Below are positions 27,128-35,566 of a DNA stretch of 64,000 bases, piece by piece; position 1 is the stretch's first letter; each line of letters begins with the position of its first letter. Source of the stretch: Paenibacillus sp. JJ-223 (GTDB taxonomy: Bacteria; Bacillota; Bacilli; Paenibacillales; Paenibacillaceae); contig NZ_CAKMMP010000009.1 in NCBI RefSeq assembly GCF_927798175.1, positions 208,403 to 272,402 of the forward strand. Reading direction: 5' to 3'. The translations under genes were made by a program, and so were the position numbers. Below the pieces are notes generated by a model. That model had not been told where the DNA came from. It saw only the letters and a program-made list of their open reading frames with translations, and did no database searches.

Positions 27128-27331
27128 AGGCCACTGCGAGTGCAGTACCATCTTCCGATCGCCGTTATCCCCAGATTTTTTGATTCCCCTTCTACAAGGG
27201 GGAAATCCGGTGATAAATGCCTAGCGTATGCTTCCGATGGAGCTTTCTTGCAGAAAGCTTTTAGCTTCGCTTCTCCAGATTGGTTCTGCCTCTCCGTTAA
27301 CGTGTGTATGTAATTTGCGGTTTATATAGAA
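27128..27331. repeat. Structured intergenic repeat, copy A (inside an ABC operon)
   Basis: This copy shares long blocks with 49152-49384 (reverse orientation) and 61051-61157 (reverse, internally deleted). Shared blocks include ACCATCTTCCGATC, GTTATCCCCAGATT, AAATCCGGTGA, GCTTCCGATG, AGCTTTCTTGCAGAAAGCT (a hairpin), GCTTCGCTTCT and CTCCGTTAACGTGT. The directly repeated CCAGATT (27171-27177 and 27275-27281) brackets the part missing from copy C. The right edge ends in TTTATATAGA. It separates the binding-protein gene from its permeases. Confidence 0.8.
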
Positions 27332-27387
27332 GTCAACTAAGCATAGGCCTGAAAGACTCACGAATCCGATGACTGGAGGTTGGAACG

Positions 27388-28278
27388 ATGTTTGCCAAGT
27401 CGCTGCGCAAAGACCATTACGGCTACTATTTCATTGCTCCTTTTTTCATCATTTTCACCATTTTTGGGTTGTATCCGATTCTTTACTCCCTATATATCAG
27501 CTTCACCAATTACGATGGCATCACTACGCCGGACTTCGTCGGAATCGGCAATTACGTGGCTGTTCTGCAGGACCCCCTGTTCTACAAAACGTTGTTCAAC
27601 ACGCTGTTCATTTGGGGCGTCTCCGTCATTCCGCAGCTTACGGTGTCGCTTGTGCTCGCCTTTATCCTTAATGACAAGCTGCTCAAAGGAAGAGATTTCT
27701 TCCGGGCCGTCTATTTTTTCCCGAATATCGTTACGGCAGCCTCGCTGGGTCTGTTGGTGAGTCTCATTTTCGACTGGCAGTCGGGAGGGTTAAACCATTT
27801 CCTTGTGCAGACCGGAATCATTAGTGACCCTATTAACTGGAAGAATGATCCTTGGTTTATGCGGCTTATCGTGTCATCGATTCTGTTCTTTCAATATTTC
27901 GGGTATTCCATGGTCATTTATTTGGCCGGTTTGCAAGGGATCGACCCCTCGCTGCAGGAAGCGGCCCAGATTGACGGCGCGGAGAAAAGGCATATCTTCA
28001 TGCATATTATCGTACCGATGCTGCGCCCGATTATCCTGTTTCAGGTCATTACGTCCATCATCGGCGGAATCCAGATTTTTGATCAGCCGTTTACGTTGAC
28101 CAATGGTAACGGCGGGCCTGACCGGGCTGCGATGACCAGCATCATGTACTTGTACAATGTCGCTTTCCAGAGTACGCGCTTTGGATACGGTGCGGCCATT
28201 GCATTCTGTTTGTTCATCATCATCATTTTGTTGTCCGTCGTTTCGTTCATCATGACGACCCGGAGAAGCCGTTCATAG
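27388..28278 (+). CDS. Sugar ABC transporter permease, MalF/UgpA type
   Basis: A permease of 296 residues with six membrane helices. It begins in the loop form DHYGYYFIAPFFIIFTIFGLYPILYSLYISF and has the EAA motif QEAAQIDGAEKRHIFMHIIVP. TGGAGG precedes the ATG. It forms the translocation pore with the next gene product. The repeat element between it and the binding-protein gene may lower or separate its transcription. Confidence 0.92.
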   Translation: MFAKSLRKDHYGYYFIAPFFIIFTIFGLYPILYSLYISFTNYDGITTPDFVGIGNYVAVLQDPLFYKTLFNTLFIWGVSVIPQLTVSLVLAFILNDKLLKGRDFFRAVYFFPNIVTAASLGLLVSLIFDWQSGGLNHFLVQTGIISDPINWKNDPWFMRLIVSSILFFQYFGYSMVIYLAGLQGIDPSLQEAAQIDGAEKRHIFMHIIVPMLRPIILFQVITSIIGGIQIFDQPFTLTNGNGGPDRAAMTSIMYLYNVAFQSTRFGYGAAIAFCLFIIIILLSVVSFIMTTRRSRS

Positions 28279-28294
28279 GGAAGGAGGAGATTTC

Positions 28295-29176
28295 ATGCAA
28301 ACCGCGAAAACGCTGGAGCATTCCAGTGCTGCCGTCCAATCCTATGCCAGAGCCAGAAGGCTGACGGTAGGCAAGGTGTTGGTGTATCTGTTTCTCGTCA
28401 TTCTTGCTTGCATCTGCATTATCCCGTTTTATTTGATGCTCATCTATTCCACGCATAACAATGCGACGATTGCATCGACGTTTACTTTCCTTCCCGGACC
28501 GTTTCTGCTCGACAATTATGTAAACATGGCGTCCAAAATCAATATTTGGCGCGGGTTCGCCAACAGCTTCTTCATTGCGGGCACATCGACCGTATTATCC
28601 TTGTATGTGGGAGCGCTTACGGCATACGGTTTTGCCAAGTTCAAATTCAAGGGCCGAACCTGGCTCTTCCTGTTCCTGCTTGCGACGATGATGGTGCCCG
28701 GGCAGCTTGCCCTGATCGGGATGTACCGGTTGTTTAGCACGCTGGGCATGCTGGACAGTTATGCGGCCATCATTTTGCCTGCGGCGGCGAATGCCTTCAA
28801 TGTGTTCTTTATCAAACAGTTCATCGAGGCCAGCATTCCGGACGAAATTGTCGAATCTTCGCGCGTGGATGGCGCTGGCGAATTCCGCACATTCAACCAG
28901 ATCGTGCTGCCCATCTTGGGACCGGCGGTCTCCGCACTCGGCATTTTTACCTTCATCGGCTCGTGGAACAACTTTTTGACGCCGCTGGTGCTGTTCTTCT
29001 CCCTGGATAAATATCCGCTTCCGGTGCTCGTTGCATTAGTACAGGGATATTATGGCATGGATTATGGGTTGCTCTACTTGGGCGTGGCCATTTCCATCGT
29101 TCCCATTATTATCGTGTTCGCGGTATTCTCCCGGCAGATCATTGGCAGCGTGGCATTGGGGGCCGTCAAAGGATAA
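28295..29176 (+). CDS. Sugar ABC transporter permease, MalG/UgpE type
   Basis: A permease of 293 residues with six helices, the EAA motif VESSRVDGAGEFRTFNQIVLP and the family-typical C-terminus FSRQIIGSVALGAVKG. GAAGGAGGAG precedes the ATG, which is 16 bp after the previous stop. It is the last gene of the importer operon and is followed by a terminator. Confidence 0.92.
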   Translation: MQTAKTLEHSSAAVQSYARARRLTVGKVLVYLFLVILACICIIPFYLMLIYSTHNNATIASTFTFLPGPFLLDNYVNMASKINIWRGFANSFFIAGTSTVLSLYVGALTAYGFAKFKFKGRTWLFLFLLATMMVPGQLALIGMYRLFSTLGMLDSYAAIILPAAANAFNVFFIKQFIEASIPDEIVESSRVDGAGEFRTFNQIVLPILGPAVSALGIFTFIGSWNNFLTPLVLFFSLDKYPLPVLVALVQGYYGMDYGLLYLGVAISIVPIIIVFAVFSRQIIGSVALGAVKG

Positions 29177-29219
29177 TCACTGAGGATGAGCATCTCAAAT
29201 TCCATAATATCATTCGCTG

Positions 29220-29252
29220 AGCAGCTGTCCGCAATGGATGGCTGCTTTTTTT
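29220..29252 (+). terminator. Terminator of the second sugar importer
   Basis: AGCAGC pairs with GCTGCT (inner TCC/GGA), followed by a T-run. Confidence 0.8.
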
Positions 29253-30058
29253 AGGATGGGGGTGCTTTGGTACGACGCAAACTGGTTCGAAATCTTAATT
29301 GTACCGGTACAATTGTGTTTTTCCGAGATACAATCATCCGCAGTTCACACCTATAATGAAGCGAGGGCCCGAATCCATGGCAGATCTGATCCTGGCCAAC
29401 ACGACATTGAGGTGATTTAACAAGAAGTTGTCAGAAGTCCTCCATTTCTAAAGTGGCGGGATAAATGACAATGGTGTTCCAACCAGCCTTAATCATGGTC
29501 ATGACAAGTTGGGTCAACATTATTGCGCTCGGGGTCTAGGCCCACGGGGAGGTACGTTTACTCGGGATACCCTTCATCCTTGAAGTTAACTTGCAAAAAG
29601 GATCAACCAGAAAGAATTGGTTATTCTCACAATACGAACGGGCAGATAAGTGGAGCCGCCCCCCTTAAGGTAAGATAAAACAAGTCATCTTTTTTGAGCA
29701 TCATAGGCTAAAATGTGCTGGCTGTCTAGGATAATGGGTTCGATGATTTTATCATCGTTATATTATACCAGGTATTAAAGAAAGAACTTGGCTCTTCCGA
29801 GTTGTTAGAAGAAGACAGTCATTTGAGATCGATCCAGTAATACATATTTAGAGAAATCAGCGTTTTCTTCTGACAATATGGAGAAATATATTATATATAA
29901 TTGAAACATTTCCCTGTGAATTGTTGTTATTATTAGTATATATTTATAGATTTAACGAATCAGGAGGTGGACAAGGCGTTAATGCAAATTAAAGTACGAT
30001 GTCTTAAAGGTGTCGTTTGAAAGGTTCTATCATTCATTAAAATTTGGAGGAGAAACTA
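29253..30058. other. Gene-poor left flank of an AT-rich island
   Basis: No complete gene was recognised in these 800 bp. GC content falls towards the right. It holds a perfect 18-bp palindrome at 29297-29314, a short ATG frame (29377-29415) that stops after 12 codons, and near the right end AT-rich promoter-like sequence ahead of the protease gene. It looks like decayed sequence at the edge of an insertion. Confidence 0.5.
29297..29314. promoter_or_regulatory. Perfect 18-bp palindrome without an adjacent gene
   Basis: AATTGTACCGGTACAATT is a perfect dyad with a central CCGG, the shape of a LacI/GalR- or GntR-type operator. No gene starts within 700 bp on the plus strand. Confidence 0.5.
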
Positions 30059-31432
30059 ATGAACAAAAAACTTTTTTCATTCATTATTGCAGTTATTCTT
30101 ACATCCACCTTTTTAACAGGAGTAGTTTCCGCTAATTCTAGCAATATTCAGCAGTCATCGGTTAATGAAGATATTTTAATCCCTCAGAGTGTTTCGGCAT
30201 TTGACAAAGCTCTAATAGATCAACGTAAAGTTTTTGGTTTTACAACAGAAAACTCTGTAGTGAGTCCCTTAATAACTAGTCGTAAAATATCAGAGAAATA
30301 TGGTTTTTATTTATCAGCTAATGAAGAAAAAGCATTGGATGAAAGATTCAATAAACAAGATAAGTTCATTCCAATTCTCAAAGAAACAATACGCTCTCAT
30401 CAAGAGTTAAAGGAGAACTTCCTTGGAATATATATTGATCAAAACCAGGGTGGGATCATAAACGTTGGATTTAAGAAAGATATTCCCTCAAAACAGCTAA
30501 ATTTTATATCTAAGAGCCTAGACAACGAGTTACCAATAAGAATTTATACAGCAGAGTATACAGAAGAGGAGCTTGATAAAGCTACCAATCGCATTTCTGA
30601 AAGTGTCACAAAAATTAGAGAGAACGGAATTAATATAGAATATGTTAATTTGGATTTTATTAACCAGAAAATTACTGTAGGCATTCGCGACCATATTAGT
30701 GAGTCTGCCTTGGATATAATTAGTTCCGTTACAGATGTTGATGCAAGCATCATTAATTTAGAAGTAGTTGATCCAACCTATAAGACCTCCGAAGATGCCC
30801 GAACGGATACTCATACGTACATGCTAGGTGGATTAGTTATTGATGGTAAAGCTGGTGGTGGTGGGAATTGTTCAATCGGATTCTCCGCAATTGATCCCTC
30901 ATCTAATCCGTACATTGTTACTGCAGAACATTGTTGGCCGAAGGCTTCGGGAACAGGTGTGTATCAAGGGAATAACTATATTGGATACACAAGCAGTAAA
31001 GTTAATTATGGAAACGAAGCTGATGCTGCAGCGATTAGACTAAATTCAAGCAACTCAATGAGTAGTAAAGTTTATTCTGAATCGATTAAATTTTCAAGTG
31101 TTCAAGTCGCTGGTAACGATGTGTTGGGCGAGAGGGTCTGTAAATCTGGAATGTGGGGGAACAGTTGCGGTACACTTCTTAGTAAAAATAGCAGCCGATA
31201 TTGGACTAATCCGGTGTATGGAACAGTTTGGTTTAGTTCGATGCGGGTAGCGAATTATATATCAGATGGTGGAGACAGTGGTGGTACGATTTGGAACAAC
31301 AACAATGGTGAATTAAAAGGTGTGCACAAAGGCGTCTACACAGAGAATGGAACAACCTACCGGGTATATAGCCATGTAACTCATATACAAAATCGACTTG
31401 GTATAACACCTGTTACGTGGTTAAATAATTAA
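30059..31432 (+). CDS. Secreted chymotrypsin-like serine protease precursor (S1, streptogrisin/alpha-lytic-like)
   Basis: A protein of 457 residues. A signal peptide (1-27, ending VVSA) is followed by a long propeptide (about 30-255) and a mature S1-type domain. The catalytic triad is visible as His in YIVTAEHCW (instead of the usual TAGHC), Asp in EADAAAIRL and Ser in SDGGDSGGTIW. Paired cysteines flank the His and the RVCKSGMWGNSCG segment. TTGGAGGAG precedes ATG 30059. The gene is clearly more AT-rich than the sugar importer genes to its left, suggesting acquisition by transfer. The propeptide probably acts as a folding chaperone as in alpha-lytic protease. Confidence 0.88.
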   Translation: MNKKLFSFIIAVILTSTFLTGVVSANSSNIQQSSVNEDILIPQSVSAFDKALIDQRKVFGFTTENSVVSPLITSRKISEKYGFYLSANEEKALDERFNKQDKFIPILKETIRSHQELKENFLGIYIDQNQGGIINVGFKKDIPSKQLNFISKSLDNELPIRIYTAEYTEEELDKATNRISESVTKIRENGINIEYVNLDFINQKITVGIRDHISESALDIISSVTDVDASIINLEVVDPTYKTSEDARTDTHTYMLGGLVIDGKAGGGGNCSIGFSAIDPSSNPYIVTAEHCWPKASGTGVYQGNNYIGYTSSKVNYGNEADAAAIRLNSSNSMSSKVYSESIKFSSVQVAGNDVLGERVCKSGMWGNSCGTLLSKNSSRYWTNPVYGTVWFSSMRVANYISDGGDSGGTIWNNNNGELKGVHKGVYTENGTTYRVYSHVTHIQNRLGITPVTWLNN

Positions 31433-31553
31433 ATTAATCCTATCCTGCCGTCTGTAAAGGAATATTTTGAAATATTCACTTAAATTTGAAACAAAAACAA
31501 CCTTGTTTACGTCTTATGGTTAGTCAATTATCAAATAACAAGGTGGGATTGTT

Positions 31554-31937
31554 GTGAAAACATATATTTCAATATTATTGATTCTGATCATTGTTGTCTT
31601 TACTGGTTGCAGTAGCAGTAACAATCACTTAACAAAAACATCCGCGCTAGAAAAATATCAGTATCAAGCAGGTGAAAGAATGGACTTTCAGGGGATTATT
31701 GTTGAAAAAAATAATTCAGGAGTTACTGTTATAGTTGGTTTATCCGAAAAAGAAGTAAAAGGTAAAACAACGAATGAAATCATCACTCAGTATGAACCAA
31801 AAGCTTATGATGTTTCAACACGTGATATAAAAGCAAATCTTGAAGTTGGCGACCATGTCAAAGTGTGGACAAATGGCATGTATGAAGATAGTAGAATTAG
31901 ACGAACAACTGCTACAAAAATAGAAATTGTAAGGTAA
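31554..31937 (+). CDS. Small lipoprotein, DUF3221-like
   Basis: A 127-residue AT-rich gene product with a lipoprotein signal (MKTYISILLILIIVVFTGC, lipobox FTGC). The mature domain is about 100 residues and beta-rich (MDFQGIIVEKNNSGVTVIVGL, LEVGDHVKVWTNGMYEDSRIRRTTATKIEI), resembling DUF3221/OB-like lipoproteins of Bacillales. GTG start with AAGGTGGG upstream. It follows the protease gene on the same strand and shares its low GC. Function unknown. Confidence 0.8.
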   Translation: MKTYISILLILIIVVFTGCSSSNNHLTKTSALEKYQYQAGERMDFQGIIVEKNNSGVTVIVGLSEKEVKGKTTNEIITQYEPKAYDVSTRDIKANLEVGDHVKVWTNGMYEDSRIRRTTATKIEIVR

Positions 31938-31996
31938 TCCATATACTAACTGTACACATCTGATTTGTTAAGACGACACGAACATACATGCTTAAT

Positions 31997-32018
31997 AGCC
32001 GCGTAGCTGCGGCTTTTT
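31997..32018 (+). terminator. Terminator after the lipoprotein gene
   Basis: AGCCGC and GCGGCT with loop GTAGCT, followed by six T. Confidence 0.9.
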
Positions 32019-32023
32019 TGGTG

Positions 32024-32054
32024 TTGACTTCAAGTGAGCTTGAAGTAATAGAAT
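32024..32054 (+). promoter_or_regulatory. MerR-type promoter with dyad, no intact gene downstream
   Basis: TTGACT (32024-32029) and TAGAAT (32049-32054) are separated by 19 bp, the lengthened spacer used by MerR activators. The dyad ACTTCAAG-TGAG-CTTGAAGT fills the spacer. Sequence and layout resemble the SDR/MerR promoters near 57042-57139. Confidence 0.7.
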
Positions 32055-32296
32055 CGAAATGTCCATAAACGAAAAGACGATGATCATCAATCTATTTCCA
32101 TCGTTGGTTTCGTAGCCGTATTCGCAACAAGTGCGAGGCGTGGTTCGAGTGAGCCAACATAGGAGAAATAGGCAACGATTCAGCACGAATGAGATAGAGC
32201 CCGAAACGCCAGTTGTAGGATAATCAATATATGGTTTTTCGGTATAGTTTCTTTGTTGCCGAACATTTGCTGTTGAATGGGAGAGAATGTATTATC

Positions 32297-32509
32297 ATGT
32301 CTAAATTCATCCGATGGTTTGAAGGATGTATGATCCGTAGGCTGGGCGTGCTAATCGAATACGAGCATCATGCGGTTTTCAGAAGGATGTATGAGGATTA
32401 TTTGCTGCATCTGTATCACAACCAGTGGAAGGTCGATCTGCGGCAAAACATTGTGCATCGTTTCAACGCGACTGCAAAGAAGGCGGATGGAGCTGAGCGC
32501 AGCTCATAA
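32297..32509 (+). CDS. Small hypothetical protein
   Basis: A possible 70-residue protein (MSKFIRWFEGCMIRRLGVLIEY at the start) rich in Arg, His and Tyr, with no signal peptide or membrane helix. GGGAGAGA lies upstream of the ATG. A terminator follows at 32649. No family was recognised, and its low length leaves it uncertain. Confidence 0.4.
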   Translation: MSKFIRWFEGCMIRRLGVLIEYEHHAVFRRMYEDYLLHLYHNQWKVDLRQNIVHRFNATAKKADGAERSS

Positions 32510-32648
32510 CGATGCCTTATCTTACCCTTCATCCTAGACAGGAACAATGCTCAAGCCGGAAACGTGGCTTCACATCCTTCCAGGTGAGGTCCCAAGGTAA
32601 TGCCGCCAATCATCAGCAGGGCAAGGGAGCAATAGCAGCAGCGATTAG

Positions 32649-32681
32649 AAAAAGGAGTTCGCCAGCAGCGACCTCCTTTTT
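32649..32681 (+). terminator. Terminator after the small hypothetical gene
   Basis: AAAAAGGAG pairs with CTCCTTTTT, with an inner CGC/GCG. Confidence 0.8.
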
Positions 32682-32705
32682 TCTTGAGCTTAGATAAAGC
32701 AAATG

Positions 32706-33340
32706 CTATTTAATATAATTCCAGACTCCTACAACAAATTCATAAACGAAATAGATCGAGAATCCGATTAACATGATCCCTGCTATGATCGAAACCCATT
32801 GAATCATTCGGCGGCTCATAACCTTTCTGGTCACGGAAACGACCGATAGCAGGCCGATGTCATGAATCAGGATTCCGCTAAGTACGCCGCATGCCGCAAG
32901 TGCGAAACTTCCTGCATTGCTGGAACTGTAGGAATCGGACAGGACGGCGCCGAATACAGAGACCAAAAAATAAGATTGCCCGGCGATATCGCTACAAGCA
33001 ATCCGTTTCTGTAGGTGCTCCAAAACGATTTTTGTGTTTTTTCGTCCGCAGGGGTAATGTCCTTGTCCGCATTTTTGATGGAATCATAACCCAAATAGGC
33101 CAGAAAAGCTGCACCTACGAGCCAAAGCGGCAGTTGAATATATGGCAGCGACAGGAGGGAGGCAAATCCTAAATACATCGCTATAATCAAGCTAAGATCA
33201 ATGGTCATGCCCCCGAGGCCGACAGCCCAGCCATGAATAAATCCGTTTTTCAAACCTTGCTTCGTCATTTCTACGGTAATTGCCCCAACCGGCATGGCGA
33301 TCGCAAGGCCAATCAGGAAGTACTTCAAGTATATTTCCAT
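32706..33340 (-). pseudogene. LysE family translocator disrupted by a frameshift
   Basis: The first part (33340 down to about 32965) encodes a LysE start (MEIYLKYFLIGLAIAMPVGAI through LLVAISPGNLIFWSL). The second part continues in another frame from VSVFGAVLSDSYSSSN to the C-terminal helix and stop at 32706. Together they make one ordinary LysE exporter of about 210 residues with six helices. The frame changes near a T6-GG run at about 32965-32975; one missing G (TGGTC for TGGGTC) explains it. It is either a recent pseudogene or a sequencing error. Confidence 0.8.
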
Positions 33341-33586
33341 GCAATATCCCTTTCATCTTATGTAGAATTCATGCTGCTGGCGAAAAAACAGTAACATCCA
33401 GTGTAAACCGTAAAATCATCCAAAACAAGAACTTATTCTCTGTCGGGGTGGGTTCCGATCATATTGCCATTTAAAATGTGTCGTAATTTTATATATGAAT
33501 TGTCGCAAGATTCGATTTAAATAAGATGAACTCTGTGATAATTTATAGTGGAATGTCAGAATATTATATATCGGAGGTACAACGTC

Positions 33587-34591
33587 GTGACCATTCGAAT
33601 TGGCAAAATCAGCTTATGGCATGTGCATGCCTGGGACTACATCCGCCAAGCCGAGCAGCATGAAGAGACCGTGCTGGCTGCCGTGTGGGATGAAAACGCC
33701 GAGCGCGGCAAAGAGGCGGCTGAGCGCCTGGATGTACCTTTCTTCCCTGAGCTTGGAACCATGCTCGCGCAGGATGATCTGCAAGCGGTAATCGTGGATG
33801 CGCCAACCCGCCTTCACCGTGAAGTCATCGTGGCCGCCGCCAAGGCGGGCAAACATATTTTTACCGAGAAGGTTCTTGCTCCAACGCTGGCGGAAACGAA
33901 CGAAATTTTGGCGGCCGTTCGGGAACATGGTGTTAAACTGACGGTTTCGCTGCCTCGCTTGAACGAGGGATATACGTTGAAAACACTGGACATCCTCCAG
34001 CAAGGTTTGCTGGGCAAGATCACACATGTCAGGGCCAGGTTATCGCATAATGGAGCGATTGGGGAATGGCTGCCAGAGCATTTCTACAGCCTTGAAGATT
34101 GCTTGGGAGGCGCGCTGATTGACCTCGGATGTCATCCGATGTACCTGGCCAAACTTTTCCTTGGGGAGGAAGTTACCGGAGTTCAAGCGAATTTCGGATA
34201 CGTGACCGGTAAAGAAGTCGAAGATAACGCCGTCGTGACCTTGTTTACGGAATCAGGCGCCATCGGCGTGGTCGAGGCTGGATTCGTGAACAGCCATTCC
34301 CCATTCACGATCGAGATTCATGGCACGGAAGGATCGCTGCTATACGGTACGCCTGAAGCCAAGCTGCTTATTCGCACCAACAAAGGTCCCGAAGCTTATA
34401 GGGAGTGGACGGAAGTCCCATTGCCTGATCGTAAAGAAAGCGCATTCAATCAGTGGGTTTCCCACATTCTTGACGACACCCAGGCGGTGGATAATGTTGA
34501 CATGGCCGTGGAGCTGACCCGTTTGATGGAGGCATCCAATATTTCAGCTAAAGAAGGGCGAAAAATTTCGCTTCACGAGCTGCAGGCGTAA
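33587..34591 (+). CDS. Gfo/Idh/MocA family oxidoreductase 1
   Basis: A protein of 334 residues. The N-terminal NAD(P)-binding Rossmann region is unusually short at the start (VTIRIGKISLWHVHAWDY), and the family EKP motif reads TEKVLAP, with Val replacing Pro. The C-terminal substrate domain has GGALIDLGCHPMYLAKLFLG and EIHGTEGSLLYG. GTG 33587 is chosen because GGAGGT lies 8 bp upstream. It heads an operon with an AraC regulator and a second Gfo/Idh enzyme, suggesting stepwise oxidation of a sugar or cyclitol. The substrate is unknown. Confidence 0.85.
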   Translation: MTIRIGKISLWHVHAWDYIRQAEQHEETVLAAVWDENAERGKEAAERLDVPFFPELGTMLAQDDLQAVIVDAPTRLHREVIVAAAKAGKHIFTEKVLAPTLAETNEILAAVREHGVKLTVSLPRLNEGYTLKTLDILQQGLLGKITHVRARLSHNGAIGEWLPEHFYSLEDCLGGALIDLGCHPMYLAKLFLGEEVTGVQANFGYVTGKEVEDNAVVTLFTESGAIGVVEAGFVNSHSPFTIEIHGTEGSLLYGTPEAKLLIRTNKGPEAYREWTEVPLPDRKESAFNQWVSHILDDTQAVDNVDMAVELTRLMEASNISAKEGRKISLHELQA

Positions 34592-34604
34592 CTAGGGAAG
34601 GCGG

Positions 34605-35534
34605 GTGGAGCTTGTGAGCCGATATCCCTATGGAAAAATGCTTGAACGGCAGGATTTGCTGGAGAGACTGGATGTTTCGATCCTATGGGGGCATTACGAA
34701 ATTCGGGTCCTCCGATTTCATTTGACTTCGTTTCCCGCAGGAAGGGTCATCGATTTCCACAATCATGCCGAATACGAGTTTCACTTTATCCCCCGCGGCA
34801 AAGGAATCGTAATTCTTGGGGAGCAGTCGCATTCCTTGTCTGAAGGCATGCTGTATTTGACCGGACCTGGCGTGGTCCATTATCAGGAAGCGGATGCCGA
34901 ACAGGACATGGACGAATTATGCCTGCATGTGGACATCGTCCCGCGCCGGAGGGAAGATGTTGATCCTTGGGAAGCGGCCGAAGCGGAAGAAACGGTGCAA
35001 AAGCTCGGCGCGCTGCCGCTTGTTCCTGTCCAGGATTACCATCGGGCCATGAGCTGTTTTTTGGAAGCATACGAAGCATGTGATCATAAACGCGTCGGGT
35101 ATTACACAACGATTAAACAGCTGGTCGTCAGCATTTTGCTGCGGACGGTTCAGGCTTACGACAACGGACCGTACCAAGCGGAAGCGCCCATACGGGACAT
35201 GACCATGTACAGGTATGAATACGCGCTCCAATACATGGAGGCCAACCATCCCGCAGCCGTGACGCTGGAACATGTGGCAGAAAAGCTTCATATCAGCACA
35301 AGGCAATTGCAGCGGATATTTTACCAGGTTCAGCCGAACATGCCGTTTAGCCGTGTGCTAGAAGATATTCGCCTGCGCAACGTATGTCGCAATCTTGAGG
35401 AAAACAGCCTTTCCATTGAAGAGATCGCCGGCGCTTCCGGGTTTGCCAATGCCAATTATTTGCATGCCGTCTTTCGCAAGCGCATGGGTCTGACTCCGGC
35501 GGTTTATCGCAAAATGAAACAAAGTTCAAAATAA
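34605..35534 (+). CDS. AraC family regulator with cupin sensor
   Basis: A protein of about 309 residues. The cupin-like N-terminal part (about 30-105; FPAGRVIDFHNHAEYEFHFIPRGKGIVILGEQSHSLSEGMLYLTGPGVVHYQ) is followed by an AraC DNA-binding domain (about 210-305; TLEHVAEKLHISTRQLQRIFYQ and GFANANYLHAVFRKRMGLTPAVYRKM). GTG 34605 is used; GTG 34614 is an alternative, and the ribosome binding site does not decide. It lies 13 bp after the first oxidoreductase and 32 bp before the second, so it is probably a local operon regulator. Confidence 0.88.
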   Translation: MELVSRYPYGKMLERQDLLERLDVSILWGHYEIRVLRFHLTSFPAGRVIDFHNHAEYEFHFIPRGKGIVILGEQSHSLSEGMLYLTGPGVVHYQEADAEQDMDELCLHVDIVPRRREDVDPWEAAEAEETVQKLGALPLVPVQDYHRAMSCFLEAYEACDHKRVGYYTTIKQLVVSILLRTVQAYDNGPYQAEAPIRDMTMYRYEYALQYMEANHPAAVTLEHVAEKLHISTRQLQRIFYQVQPNMPFSRVLEDIRLRNVCRNLEENSLSIEEIAGASGFANANYLHAVFRKRMGLTPAVYRKMKQSSK

Positions 35535-35566
35535 ACATAAACTATTTCGGTGTGAGGAGAATGGAT

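Larger units (their letters stand above)
31938..32296. other. Gap with terminator and an isolated MerR-type promoter
   Basis: Apart from the terminator at 31997-32018 and the promoter at 32024-32054, nothing coding was recognised. The first ATG after the promoter (32060) gives an 18-codon frame without a ribosome binding site. Confidence 0.5.
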
